DNA of 16,030 nt from Kiritimatiellia bacterium (GTDB lineage: Bacteria > Verrucomicrobiota > Kiritimatiellia > B70-G9), in NCBI GenBank assembly GCA_012961745.1, contig DTYT01000032.1, positions 1-16,030 on the forward strand, in the 5' to 3' direction. A program made the position numbers and the translations under genes. Of the stretch, positions 1-6,691 are shown piece by piece. Below the pieces are notes generated by a model, which made no database searches, was not told where the DNA came from, and saw nothing but the letters and a program-made list of their open reading frames with translations. Numbering within the stretch: the first letter of the stretch is position 1; each line of letters begins with the position of its first letter.

Positions 1-339
1 CGCCGCAACCATTCGTTCCGCCTCGGCAGTATCCGTGGCAATAGGTTTCTCCACCAGCAGGTGCACACCCCCCTCCAACAGCGGTAGCGACACCTCGAAA
101 TGTCGGTCGGCCGGCACAGCCACACTGGCCGCGTCCACCAGCGAAGCCAGCTCTTCCAGACTGCGAGCAGCGGTTACCCCGTACTGCGAGGCGATTTCCC
201 GTGCGCGCGATGCGTTGATATCATACACCGCGACCAGATTGACCTCACCGAGCTGCGAATAGATTCGCACGTGATGCCGGCCCAAGGCCCCCACCCCCAC
301 CACACCTACACGCACAGATCCCGGATCCTCACCTGCCAT
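1..339 (-). CDS. Gfo/Idh/MocA-family NAD(P)-dependent oxidoreductase, N-terminal part (cut by window edge)
   Basis: The 113 visible residues are the Rossmann half of a Gfo/Idh/MocA dehydrogenase. After a short lead comes the nucleotide-binding VGVVGVGALGRHH (about residues 9-21). A VAVYDINASRA strand-turn follows, whose Asp usually contacts the cofactor ribose. The family signature VEKPIATD sits near residue 100, and its EKP Lys lies by the active site. The C-terminal substrate domain lies beyond the left edge. The ATG lies inside the end of lpxI (11-base overlap), so the two are probably one transcript with coupled translation. An oxidoreductase of this family often follows lpxI in lpx operons. 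The substrate is unknown; a sugar-nucleotide role is inference from context only. Confidence 0.9.
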   Translation of the reverse strand, partial: MAGEDPGSVRVGVVGVGALGRHHVRIYSQLGEVNLVAVYDINASRAREIASQYGVTAARSLEELASLVDAASVAVPADRHFEVSLPLLEGGVHLLVEKPIATDTAEAERMVAA

Positions 340-1204
340 CGTTGCTCCCCGTTGACTCCATCCCAAGACCCACAACCTTGAGTCCCTTCTGCCCCGCTTC
401 TCTCATCAGCATTCCCTTGTCCAGAAGAATCGTCCGGCCCGCCTCCACCCCAAGGACTGAGAAGCGCCACTTCCTCAGCATCTCTATGGTACGCCGTCCC
501 ACGACCGGGATATCGAATCGAACGTCATGGGACCGCTTGGCCACCTTTACCACCACTCCCCCCGCCCGCCGCCCAGCCAGCCGGCCGGCCCTCCGCACCA
601 TTGCATCGGTACCCTCAAAGGCTTCCACGGCCAGAACCACACCGGCCTTTACTGCCACCGCTTGCCCGACATCCAGATTCGCCAAGGCGCTGGCGACCCG
701 CTGGGCCAGTCGTATGTCACACCATTCCTCGGCCGTGGGCTCGCTTCCGGAGAGAATTCCCGGCTCTGCCAGGTGCTGCTCCATGAAACTCCAGGCCGGC
801 AGCACGGACACTCCGCTCTTCTCTATCTCCCGGACCACCGCGCCGAAAATGGTCTCTGCATTCCGGACGGGAAGACCTTCCAGCAGACTCCACATGCGTG
901 AATCCGGACGTGCCGAGAATACATGGCGGGGGGCTATCTGCCCGGCCATCACCACCGCGTTGACCCCGCTATCTTGAATAGAGTCCAGAAGCGACTGGAG
1001 CGCCCCCACTTGCAGCCAGAAAACCTGATCGACGTAGCGCCCAATCTCGGCCCGGGTTTCTCCCTTGAAAGCGAAGGCGATCACCCGCCGCCGGTGGGTG
1101 GAAACCGCCTCGCGGGCAAGTATCAGGGGGTAATCGCCCCGCCCCGCAATCAGGCCGACGAGCGAGTGCCTCAGGTCCCTCGGGCTGCCCGTTTCCTCCG
1201 TCAT
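329..1204 (-). CDS. lpxI: UDP-2,3-diacylglucosamine pyrophosphatase LpxI
   Basis: LpxI hydrolyses UDP-2,3-diacylglucosamine to lipid X and UMP in cytosolic lipid A synthesis, replacing LpxH. The 291-residue length fits the family. The N-terminal domain has GLIAGRGDYPLIL (about 17-29) and VMAGQIAPRH (about 85-94). The C-terminal catalytic domain has ANLDVGQAVAVKAGVVLAVE and then EGTDAMVRRAG. It also has VVKVAKRSHDVRFDIPVVG and LLDKGMLMREA. All of these match known LpxI blocks. About 14 residues precede the usual N-terminus. ATG 1204 has no clear ribosome site, so the start is less certain than the identity. Its 3' end overlaps the oxidoreductase by 11 bases. No other lpx gene precedes it; a divergent gene lies upstream. 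Confidence 0.95.
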   Translation of the reverse strand: MTEETGSPRDLRHSLVGLIAGRGDYPLILAREAVSTHRRRVIAFAFKGETRAEIGRYVDQVFWLQVGALQSLLDSIQDSGVNAVVMAGQIAPRHVFSARPDSRMWSLLEGLPVRNAETIFGAVVREIEKSGVSVLPAWSFMEQHLAEPGILSGSEPTAEEWCDIRLAQRVASALANLDVGQAVAVKAGVVLAVEAFEGTDAMVRRAGRLAGRRAGGVVVKVAKRSHDVRFDIPVVGRRTIEMLRKWRFSVLGVEAGRTILLDKGMLMREAGQKGLKVVGLGMESTGSNDGR

Positions 1205-1281
1205 GCGGTGTCAACATACCGGTTACGGCGCCGCGCTTGAAGTCAAAAAGGGGGCGGGACAGCGGCTGGTATTGTCTCCGG

Positions 1282-1310
1282 TGGACAGTAAGGCGCTCTA
1301 CGGGTATAAT
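1282..1310 (+). promoter_or_regulatory. Strong sigma70-type promoter for the 1327 gene
   Basis: The -35 box is TGGACA (1282-1287, 5 of 6) and the -10 box is TATAAT (1305-1310, perfect). They are separated by an ideal 17 bases. Transcription should start near 1317. That is at the GGAG of the ribosome site and only about 10 bases before ATG 1327, giving an extremely short leader. Confidence 0.75.
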
Positions 1311-1326
1311 ACGACTGGAGAGAATC

Positions 1327-1917
1327 ATGATCCCCGTCAGAGTCTATCTCGCCAGCGCTGCGGCCCTGGCACTGGGCGCGTGGTCGCTCTGTGCCTGGGA
1401 CTATCTTCCCATCGACGTTGCCCCCGACCGCCCCGAGTGGAAATGGAGGGATGCCCTTGCGAAAATGTTGGTTGGCCAGCGCGAATCTCCGGTCGAGGGC
1501 GGCCGAGTGGACGTGCTCACCGATCACTGGGCGATTGAACTTGAATGGCCGCACAAGTGGCATGAAGGTATCGGGCAGGTACTGCACTACGCGATGCTTA
1601 CCGACCGCAAGCCGGTACTGGCACTCATGGCTCATGCCCGCAGCCCGGAAAACATGCAAGAAAAGATGCTGCGGCGCTTCGATCTGGTGGAAAAGACCTG
1701 CCGCGCACACGGCATCCACCTCCTGATCCTACTCCCTCAAAGACCGTCTCGCCCCGCCGCCGACATAGAGACCAACGGCATCGCCGGGGTTCGGTACTGG
1801 CTCAACACGCGTACCGGCGTGCGCCATCGGCCCGGCTGCCGCTTTTACCGGAATACCGAAGAAGGTCGGCCCTGTACGGCCGACGAAGGACGGCCGTGCC
1901 GCCTCTGTGCCCCCTGA
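1327..1917 (+). CDS. Membrane-anchored or secreted PD-(D/E)XK-nuclease-like protein with C-terminal Cys-rich (zinc-ribbon-like) domain
   Basis: This 196-residue protein has three parts. Residues 4-24 are a hydrophobic signal peptide or anchor. Residues 60-101 resemble a PD-(D/E)XK fold: GRVDVL gives Asp62, AIELEW gives Glu71 and Glu73, and HKWHEGIGQ gives Lys77, Glu80 and Gln84, followed by a hydrophobic strand. The Lys is displaced from the canonical (D/E)xK. Residues 157-196 start YWLNTRTGVRH and carry Cys171, Cys183, Cys191 and Cys194 with His167, a likely zinc site reminiscent of Ada-type metal-binding tails. ATG 1327 is chosen because the promoter and GGAG (1317-1320) lie just before it; the in-frame ATG at 1237 is upstream of the promoter. 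Nuclease activity is inference. It could be a degenerate, non-catalytic fold. Confidence 0.85.
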   Translation: MIPVRVYLASAAALALGAWSLCAWDYLPIDVAPDRPEWKWRDALAKMLVGQRESPVEGGRVDVLTDHWAIELEWPHKWHEGIGQVLHYAMLTDRKPVLALMAHARSPENMQEKMLRRFDLVEKTCRAHGIHLLILLPQRPSRPAADIETNGIAGVRYWLNTRTGVRHRPGCRFYRNTEEGRPCTADEGRPCRLCAP

Positions 1918-2044
1918 CCCCCCCACGCCGGGAATCAAGGAACCGCCGTCGATGGCCGCAATTGCAGCTCCACGGGCAGGGTGCCCCTACTATCCCAGCC
2001 TGTAAACGCCCGGCTGTGCAGGATGAAAAAATCGAATATGGTAC

Positions 2045-2073
2045 TGGACTACCCACCTGACCTGTTTTATAGG
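2045..2073 (+). promoter_or_regulatory. Candidate promoter for rpmI-rplT
   Basis: TGGACT (2045-2050) and TATAGG (2068-2073) each match consensus at 4 of 6, with a 17-base spacer. The predicted start near 2080 leaves a leader of about 28 bases. It would supply the promoter these two genes need, since no infC lies upstream. I see no long structured leader of the kind that mediates L20 autoregulation in other bacteria. Confidence 0.4.
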
Positions 2074-2107
2074 TGTCTAACTGCGCCGGTAGAGGCGAGC
2101 AGCGCAA

Positions 2108-2302
2108 ATGCCCAAGCAGAAGACCAAGAAGACCATAGCCAAGCGGTTCAAGAGGACGGCCACCGGCAGGATCCTCCGGTACCGCGCAGGCCATAGCCAT
2201 CTGCTGACCGGAAAATCGTCCAAGCGGCGGCGGCGCCTGCGCAGGTCTACGGCGTTGCGCAGTACGGACCGCCGCCTGGTGGAACCCGGTCTGTCCGGTT
2301 GA
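2108..2302 (+). CDS. rpmI: 50S ribosomal protein L35
   Basis: A 64-residue, highly basic protein with the L35 pattern. KTKKTIAKRFKRTATGRI is at the N-terminus, then a central Arg/Gly/His stretch and KSSKRRRRLRRST (about residues 36-48). L35 is a small protein of the large ribosomal subunit. AGAGG at 2091-2095 is the only candidate ribosome site and lies 12 bases from the ATG, rather far. rplT follows after 19 bases, as in most bacteria. infC, which usually precedes rpmI, is absent; the gene upstream is the nuclease-like protein, ending about 190 bases before. Confidence 0.95.
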   Translation: MPKQKTKKTIAKRFKRTATGRILRYRAGHSHLLTGKSSKRRRRLRRSTALRSTDRRLVEPGLSG

Positions 2303-2321
2303 CCGTCCAGGGAGTGAACCA

Positions 2322-2702
2322 ATGGTAAGAGCCACCAACGCACCGGCATCCCGCAAGAGGCGCAAGCGGCGGCTCAAAATGGCCCGCGGGTACTACGGCG
2401 CCCGCAGCCGGCTCTACCGTACCGCAACCGAGGCGGTGGACCGGGCCATGGCGACCGCCTACGCGCACCGCAAGCGGAAGAAGCGGGATTTCCGCGGACT
2501 GTGGATCATCCGAATTTCGGCCGCCTGCCGTGCGCGCAAGATCTCGTATAGCCGCTTCATGGAAGGACTCCGTAAGTCCGGTGTCGTCTTGAACCGGAAG
2601 ATGCTTTCCGAAACCGCCATCCGCGACCCGGATTCCTTCGACCGCCTGGTTGAACGGGCCCGGGCCCATATCTCTCCCGCCCGGGACAACATCACTAGCT
2701 GA
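2322..2702 (+). CDS. rplT: 50S ribosomal protein L20
   Basis: A 126-residue L20, an early 23S rRNA-binding assembly protein. Visible family blocks are RKRRKRRLKMARGYYGARS (about residues 11-29), RKKRDFRGLWIIRISAACR (about 52-70), then YSRFMEGLRKSGVVLNRK. The length is slightly above the usual 115-120 because of a longer C-terminal tail. GGGAG (2310-2314) sits 7 bases before the ATG. It forms an operon with rpmI. pheS/pheT, often downstream of rplT, are not here; the next gene converges from the other strand after 51 bases. No convincing rho-independent terminator is visible in that gap. Confidence 0.97.
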   Translation: MVRATNAPASRKRRKRRLKMARGYYGARSRLYRTATEAVDRAMATAYAHRKRKKRDFRGLWIIRISAACRARKISYSRFMEGLRKSGVVLNRKMLSETAIRDPDSFDRLVERARAHISPARDNITS

Positions 2703-2753
2703 AACGACTTTCCTCCCCGGGAAGGGACCAGCCATGCGCGACATGCCATCTCT

Positions 2754-4496
2754 TCACTTTTCGGTCCCGGCGGCCGGCAGGCCGAGACACCGAGCGGCAC
2801 GCCGAAATGCAGCGTTGTCGTCGGCGGCCAGGGCCGCTTCAGCACGCTTGAGGACTCGGCGGGCAGTGTTGGTCCATCCGGCGGCAAAGTAGCTGTCGGC
2901 GAGCGTCCTTATCAGTCCCGGAACGTGCCACCCGGTAATCTCGCAGGCCGTCCGTGCCAGCTCGACCGCCCGGGCCGGATCCCGCAAATCGGGATCCTCC
3001 GTACGGATCAATAGATCCGCCAGCGCCTGCAGCGCGTTCGCCTCGTAAGGCAGAAGGCGCAACGTATCCTCCAGATGCCGCGCTGCCTCCCGGTCCCGCC
3101 CCTGGGAACGGCACAGCAAGGCCAGGTTGTAGTGTGCATGTGCCTCTCTGCCGTCGAGTCTCAGGGCTTCCCGGAACGCGTCCTCGGCCCCCTCCATATC
3201 GCCCGAGCGGGCCAACGCAATCCCCAGGTTCACCCATAGGGCAGGCCAGTCCGGCTTCAGGGAACGGACCACATGAAAGTAGCTGGTGGCCTGCTGGATA
3301 TCTCCTTTTGCAAGAGCCGCGTTGCCGAGAGACAACCAGGCGAACCAGGCCCGCGGAGATTTCCGCACGGCATCTGTCCACAGCATCTCTTCATTGCGGA
3401 ACAGCCGCGCCCGCGCGTGGGCTTGGGACGCCAACACGACCACCAGGACCGCCAGGACCACGCACCATATCTGCCTGATCCAGCCGGTCACCCGCCTGAA
3501 AATCAATGCCATTGCGGCTGCCTCCATGGCCAGCAAGGCGGCCGCTCCGGCGTACGCCCAATGATCCGCCACCGGGGCATACAGCAGGTATCCGATGTCG
3601 AACAGCCCCAGCACGGGAAACATTAGCGCCCCGAACGAAAGCCACCCCGCAATCAGACCGCGGCCCACGGATCGTGACCGCCAAGCCCACCCAACAACAA
3701 CTACGAGTATCAGCGCCCCCGACTGGGAAAGCAGAAGCCAATGCGGCAGGTCTTCCCACGGTTCGTACATCCAGCTCAAGCGCACCGGAACCAGGATCTT
3801 CCCGACGTAGAACCAGAACGCCCGGATGGCGGATACAACACGCTGGAGCGGCGGGGCACATCCTTGAAGTTGCGGTGGAATCGCCCGGTGATACTGGAAC
3901 CACATGGTAAGCAGGCCCAGAGCAATCCCGACCGCCAGGCAAGCAAGTACCAGCCGCGCCGCGCCGCCGGAGACCTTTCGATTCCGCCACCACATGACGA
4001 GGAGCATGACTGCCGGCAGGCCCACCACCGAAGTCTTGGACAGGAGCGCCGCGACGTACAGAACCGCCGTCCATGCACCTGCCCGCCCTGTCCGGTCGCC
4101 CCCCTTCATCGCACGTGTCCAGAATGCCAAGGCCAGTGCGGCCAGGAAGGCAGCCAGCAAGGTCTTGGTTTGCGCGGCCCAACCGACCGCGGCAACGTTG
4201 ACCGGGTGCACTGCAAACAGAACTGCCGCCAGCCAGGCACCGGGTACCCTCAGCAAGGCAAGCAGGCGGTACACGGCTACTGCAGTGGCCGCGTGCAATA
4301 TGAGATTAACCAGATGATAGCCGGCAGGATTGCCGCCCCATAGTCTCCATTCCAGCCACAGGAGGCTGTTGGAAAGAGGATAATAGTCTACCGGCCGCGT
4401 CGAGAACCAGATATCAGCGATACCACCGAGCCTCCTGATGAGCCGATTACCGTATATGTACAGATCGTCATCCCACAGGAAACCGGCACCAAGCAA
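2754..4496 (-). CDS. Multi-pass membrane protein with C-terminal TPR repeats (TMTC / GT-C glycosyltransferase-like)
   Basis: Numbering starts at the TTG at 4496, the only canonical in-frame start. An acidic WDDD motif at residues 8-11 follows what looks like the first membrane helix, a placement typical of GT-C-fold enzymes that use lipid-linked sugars. YYPLSNSLLWLEW, a YHLVNLILHA helix and LFAVHPVNV then match the TMTC-like family. About eight further hydrophobic helices run to residue 360. Residues 385-558 hold about five TPRs, for example WVNLGIALARSGDMEGAEDA. It probably resides in the inner membrane with the TPRs on one face, possibly transferring a sugar to protein or glycan; the substrate is unknown. 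The first helix continues upstream in frame (DLLLVLVCIATLAPLL) with no ATG, GTG or TTG, so this start is probably too short. See the entry at 4537-4608. Confidence 0.85.
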   Translation of the reverse strand: MLGAGFLWDDDLYIYGNRLIRRLGGIADIWFSTRPVDYYPLSNSLLWLEWRLWGGNPAGYHLVNLILHAATAVAVYRLLALLRVPGAWLAAVLFAVHPVNVAAVGWAAQTKTLLAAFLAALALAFWTRAMKGGDRTGRAGAWTAVLYVAALLSKTSVVGLPAVMLLVMWWRNRKVSGGAARLVLACLAVGIALGLLTMWFQYHRAIPPQLQGCAPPLQRVVSAIRAFWFYVGKILVPVRLSWMYEPWEDLPHWLLLSQSGALILVVVVGWAWRSRSVGRGLIAGWLSFGALMFPVLGLFDIGYLLYAPVADHWAYAGAAALLAMEAAAMALIFRRVTGWIRQIWCVVLAVLVVVLASQAHARARLFRNEEMLWTDAVRKSPRAWFAWLSLGNAALAKGDIQQATSYFHVVRSLKPDWPALWVNLGIALARSGDMEGAEDAFREALRLDGREAHAHYNLALLCRSQGRDREAARHLEDTLRLLPYEANALQALADLLIRTEDPDLRDPARAVELARTACEITGWHVPGLIRTLADSYFAAGWTNTARRVLKRAEAALAADDNAAFRRAARCLGLPAAGTEK

Positions 4497-4536
4497 CGGA
4501 GCCAGCGTGGCGATGCAGACCAGTACTAGGAGCAGA

Positions 4537-4608
4537 TCAGGCCACCGTCGCAGTCGGCGGCTGCCTGCGGGCGAGGCCCAGCTTGGAAGCCCATTCCTTA
4601 CGCGGCAT
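4537..4608 (-). other. Probable authentic 5' end of the TMTC/TPR gene in a shifted frame (23 codons then stop)
   Basis: ATG 4608-4606 has the best ribosome site of the region but opens a frame that stops after 23 codons (ending RRQPPTATVA). The overlapping +1 frame is open from about 4630. It encodes the hydrophobic first helix that joins directly to the TPR gene at 4496. Either one base is wrong or lost between 4608 and 4537, or the large protein starts at a non-standard codon such as CTG 4553 (MRRWPDLLLVL if used). It could also be a genuine short leader ORF. Confidence 0.5.
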
Positions 4609-4612
4609 CCCC

Positions 4613-4617
4613 CCTCC
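4613..4617 (-). promoter_or_regulatory. Strong Shine-Dalgarno for ATG 4608
   Basis: GGAGG read on the minus strand lies 4 bases (all G) before ATG 4608. It is the strongest ribosome site near the TMTC/TPR gene, and no comparable one precedes TTG 4496. It argues that translation really begins at 4608. Confidence 0.55.
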
Positions 4618-4653
4618 GGAAGACTCTGGATTCATGAGACCGAAAAACCCGCC

Positions 4654-4683
4654 TCGACACCCGGCGCATCCCTCGACTACAAG
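4654..4683 (+). promoter_or_regulatory. Candidate promoter for the repeat-protein operon
   Basis: TCGACA (4654-4659, 5 of 6) and TACAAG (4678-4683, 4 of 6) are separated by 18 bases. The start would be near 4690, leaving a leader of about 55 bases before ATG 4745. It lies in the divergent gap between the TMTC/TPR gene and the repeat-protein operon. Confidence 0.35.
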
Positions 4684-4744
4684 ATTTATCCAGAGTGGCG
4701 AGCGAAGGCAAGCTGCGGCTGATCCCTGAACCGAAAGGCAGTCT

Positions 4745-6691
4745 ATGAGGATCGGGAAAACGGGCATATTCTTTATGCTATCCGTGCTGGCCGCCCTGAA
4801 GCCGGAACCCACGGCCGGGGAGTCGCTTCTGAATGCACCGGCCGAATCGTTGCTCTACCGTGCACTGGAATGCATGAACCTGGACCCGTCCGATCTCGAT
4901 TTCGCCCGGGACGTGGCTGATCCCCGCCTCGTCATACCGGCCGTCAGGGATGGTTTACGGAACGTACTGTCGGGCCCGCGCCTGGGAAGGGAAATTGAGA
5001 ACCTGTTGAGGGACAGGTCGCCCGACGAGCTCTTGGGTACTGTTCGTAGATGGCTGTCGATCACCCGACCGATGAATTCGACACCTCCTGAACCGCAGCC
5101 GGGGGGGAAATGGCCGCCGGATGCTACTGCCAGTCTTTCTCAGCCTCTGGCATCCGCGGTGGCAGAATTCCTCATCGACGTCGAGCCGGCATTCGTTCTG
5201 GCTTCGGGCGCCTTGGATCGTCTGGCCCCGGAAACCCGTGCGTACCTGTGGGCGCGCCATGTCACAGGAATGTTCAACGCAGAGGACAGACCGCACGTGC
5301 GTCATGCCATAATGTCGGCCGGCTTAAGCTCCCAGGTGCTCTGGCGTGTCATCCGCGAGAGCCAGCAACTGGACCCCGAACCATACGCTGTGCAGTACTA
5401 CGACGCAGTCGAGCTTGTGTCTCTGGACCGGCTCCTACCCGCGGCTGCTCTCATCTACCGAGCCGCTCGCCGCCTCTCCCAGAAACTGAAGCACCTGGAG
5501 GACTGGCCCCGGCAAATGGTGCGGATCCCGACGGGTCGCGGCGTTGTCGTTATCGGAAGCACGTCGGATGATGTCCACCGCGAAGCCGCGTTGCTGGTTG
5601 TTGATCCCGGGGGAAACGACCGCTATTACGACGCGGCGGCCGCATTCTGTCTCGGAACCGGCACGGCGATCAGCGTGGTACTAGATCTTGAAGGTGACGA
5701 CACTTACTCCGGAACGAAAGTCGCCGGAACCGCCACGGCGGTTTTCGGAATATCTATTCTCATCGACCTGTCCGGCGCGGATACCTATCGGGATCCCTAT
5801 TGTGGATCGGCAAGCTCCTTCTGCGGGGTGGGTATCCTGGAAGACCGAAGGGGAAGCGACATCTATGACGGCTGGGCCTTTTCCCAGGGGGCCGCGGTGT
5901 GCGGTGTCGCACTCCTCCGCGACCTGCAGGGAGACGACCATTACGCCGCGGGACTGTGCTCGCAAGCCTTTTCCGGACCCCTGGCAGCCGGATTTCTTGT
6001 GGACCATGAGGGCGACGATGTCTATGTGGCCGGCGGCCGTGAACCCGATTATGAACGCCATGATGACCGCTTCCTCTCCCTTTCCCAGGCCTGCTCGGTG
6101 GGCGATCGCCCATTTGCCGGTGGCGGCATCGCGTTCCTCCTGGACCAGGATGGCAACGACACCTACATCGCAGACGTGTATGGTCAGGGTGTTGCCTATT
6201 GGTATGCCTTCGCGGCGCTGGTGGACGCGAATGGCAACGACGCCTATTCCGTGTATCACTATGGGCAGGGAGCGGGAATTCATCTGGCCTGCGGCATACT
6301 GTGTGACCAACAGGGCGGTGATACATATCAGGGATACATACTCACCCAGGGAGCGGCCCACGATTACGCCGTTGGTATGCTCCTTGACGACGGCGGCGAT
6401 GACACCTATTGCGCCGACCACCACTCCCAGGGGCGGGCCATCAATAACGCGGTGGCGCTCCTGATCGACAGCAACGGAGACGACGGCTATTTCGCCCGCC
6501 AGCCGCAACGCTGTCAAGGCGTTGGCAACATGGGCGGCGACCGCGAGTACGGCAGTCTGGCCCTACTCCTGGACCTGGCAGGTAAGGACTATTTCTCATG
6601 CGGAGCACCCAATGGCGGCGCTCTCCTGCGACCGATGGACGGCATCGTGTACGACTATTCGGAGCCCATTGCACCCGAGGCGAAAGAATGA
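4745..6691 (+). CDS. Secreted protein with twelve ~27-residue Asp-x-x-Gly-x-Asp-x-Tyr repeats
   Basis: This 648-residue protein begins with a signal peptide (about 1-25). A largely helical, Arg/Leu-rich N-terminal region without recognisable motifs follows (30-260). From residue 284 on there are twelve tandem units. Each reads roughly hydrophobic-L-x-D-x-x-G-x-D-x-Y, then about 8 residues, often QG (SQGAA, GQGVA, TQGAA), then G-(V/I)-(A/G/L). The first Asp of the units is at 287, 314, 341, 367, 393, 420, 467, 494, 521, 548, 575 and 610. The regular period and paired acidic residues suggest a beta-solenoid, possibly with calcium sites like those of RTX repeats; this is inference. It is first gene of a tight operon, ending inside the ATGA that starts the HEAT-repeat gene. 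A weak AAGG ribosome site precedes ATG 4745. I do not recognise a named family. Confidence 0.85.
   Translation: MRIGKTGIFFMLSVLAALKPEPTAGESLLNAPAESLLYRALECMNLDPSDLDFARDVADPRLVIPAVRDGLRNVLSGPRLGREIENLLRDRSPDELLGTVRRWLSITRPMNSTPPEPQPGGKWPPDATASLSQPLASAVAEFLIDVEPAFVLASGALDRLAPETRAYLWARHVTGMFNAEDRPHVRHAIMSAGLSSQVLWRVIRESQQLDPEPYAVQYYDAVELVSLDRLLPAAALIYRAARRLSQKLKHLEDWPRQMVRIPTGRGVVVIGSTSDDVHREAALLVVDPGGNDRYYDAAAAFCLGTGTAISVVLDLEGDDTYSGTKVAGTATAVFGISILIDLSGADTYRDPYCGSASSFCGVGILEDRRGSDIYDGWAFSQGAAVCGVALLRDLQGDDHYAAGLCSQAFSGPLAAGFLVDHEGDDVYVAGGREPDYERHDDRFLSLSQACSVGDRPFAGGGIAFLLDQDGNDTYIADVYGQGVAYWYAFAALVDANGNDAYSVYHYGQGAGIHLACGILCDQQGGDTYQGYILTQGAAHDYAVGMLLDDGGDDTYCADHHSQGRAINNAVALLIDSNGDDGYFARQPQRCQGVGNMGGDREYGSLALLLDLAGKDYFSCGAPNGGALLRPMDGIVYDYSEPIAPEAKE
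5594..6595 (+). repeat. Protein-level tandem repeat, 12 units of ~81 bp
   Basis: Twelve in-frame units spaced 78-81 bases, apart from two longer intervals (between units 6 and 7, and units 11 and 12). The DNA is diverged but recurring GGCGACGACAC-like and CAGGG-like words mark the units. The conservation is in the protein: Asp, Gly, Asp and Tyr of each unit. This points to an old, selected repeat rather than recent duplication. Confidence 0.8.

Noticed and set aside
342..977. 211-codon open frame on the plus strand antisense to lpxI
   Set aside because: lpxI is certain on the other strand. This frame is Pro/Ser/Thr/Arg-rich, as expected for a GC-rich shadow.
1237..1326. N-terminal extension of the nuclease-like protein to ATG 1237
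   Set aside because: It would place the start upstream of the near-consensus promoter and ahead of the signal peptide.
1974..1986. Hairpin GGGCA-GGG-TGCCC after the nuclease-like gene, considered as terminator
   Set aside because: Only five base pairs with a three-base loop, and no T-run follows.
3391..4182. 263-codon minus-strand frame inside the TMTC/TPR gene
   Set aside because: It is an alternate frame of the same strand, rich in Gly and Arg and lacking helices, while the overlapping frame has membrane segments and TPRs.
5681..6517. 278-codon open frame on the minus strand antisense to the repeat protein (and a 258-codon frame at 5688-6464 on the plus strand)
   Set aside because: Both are by-products of the periodic codon pattern of the repeats. 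They have no ribosome site, and only the 4745 frame has a signal peptide and a sensible domain layout.
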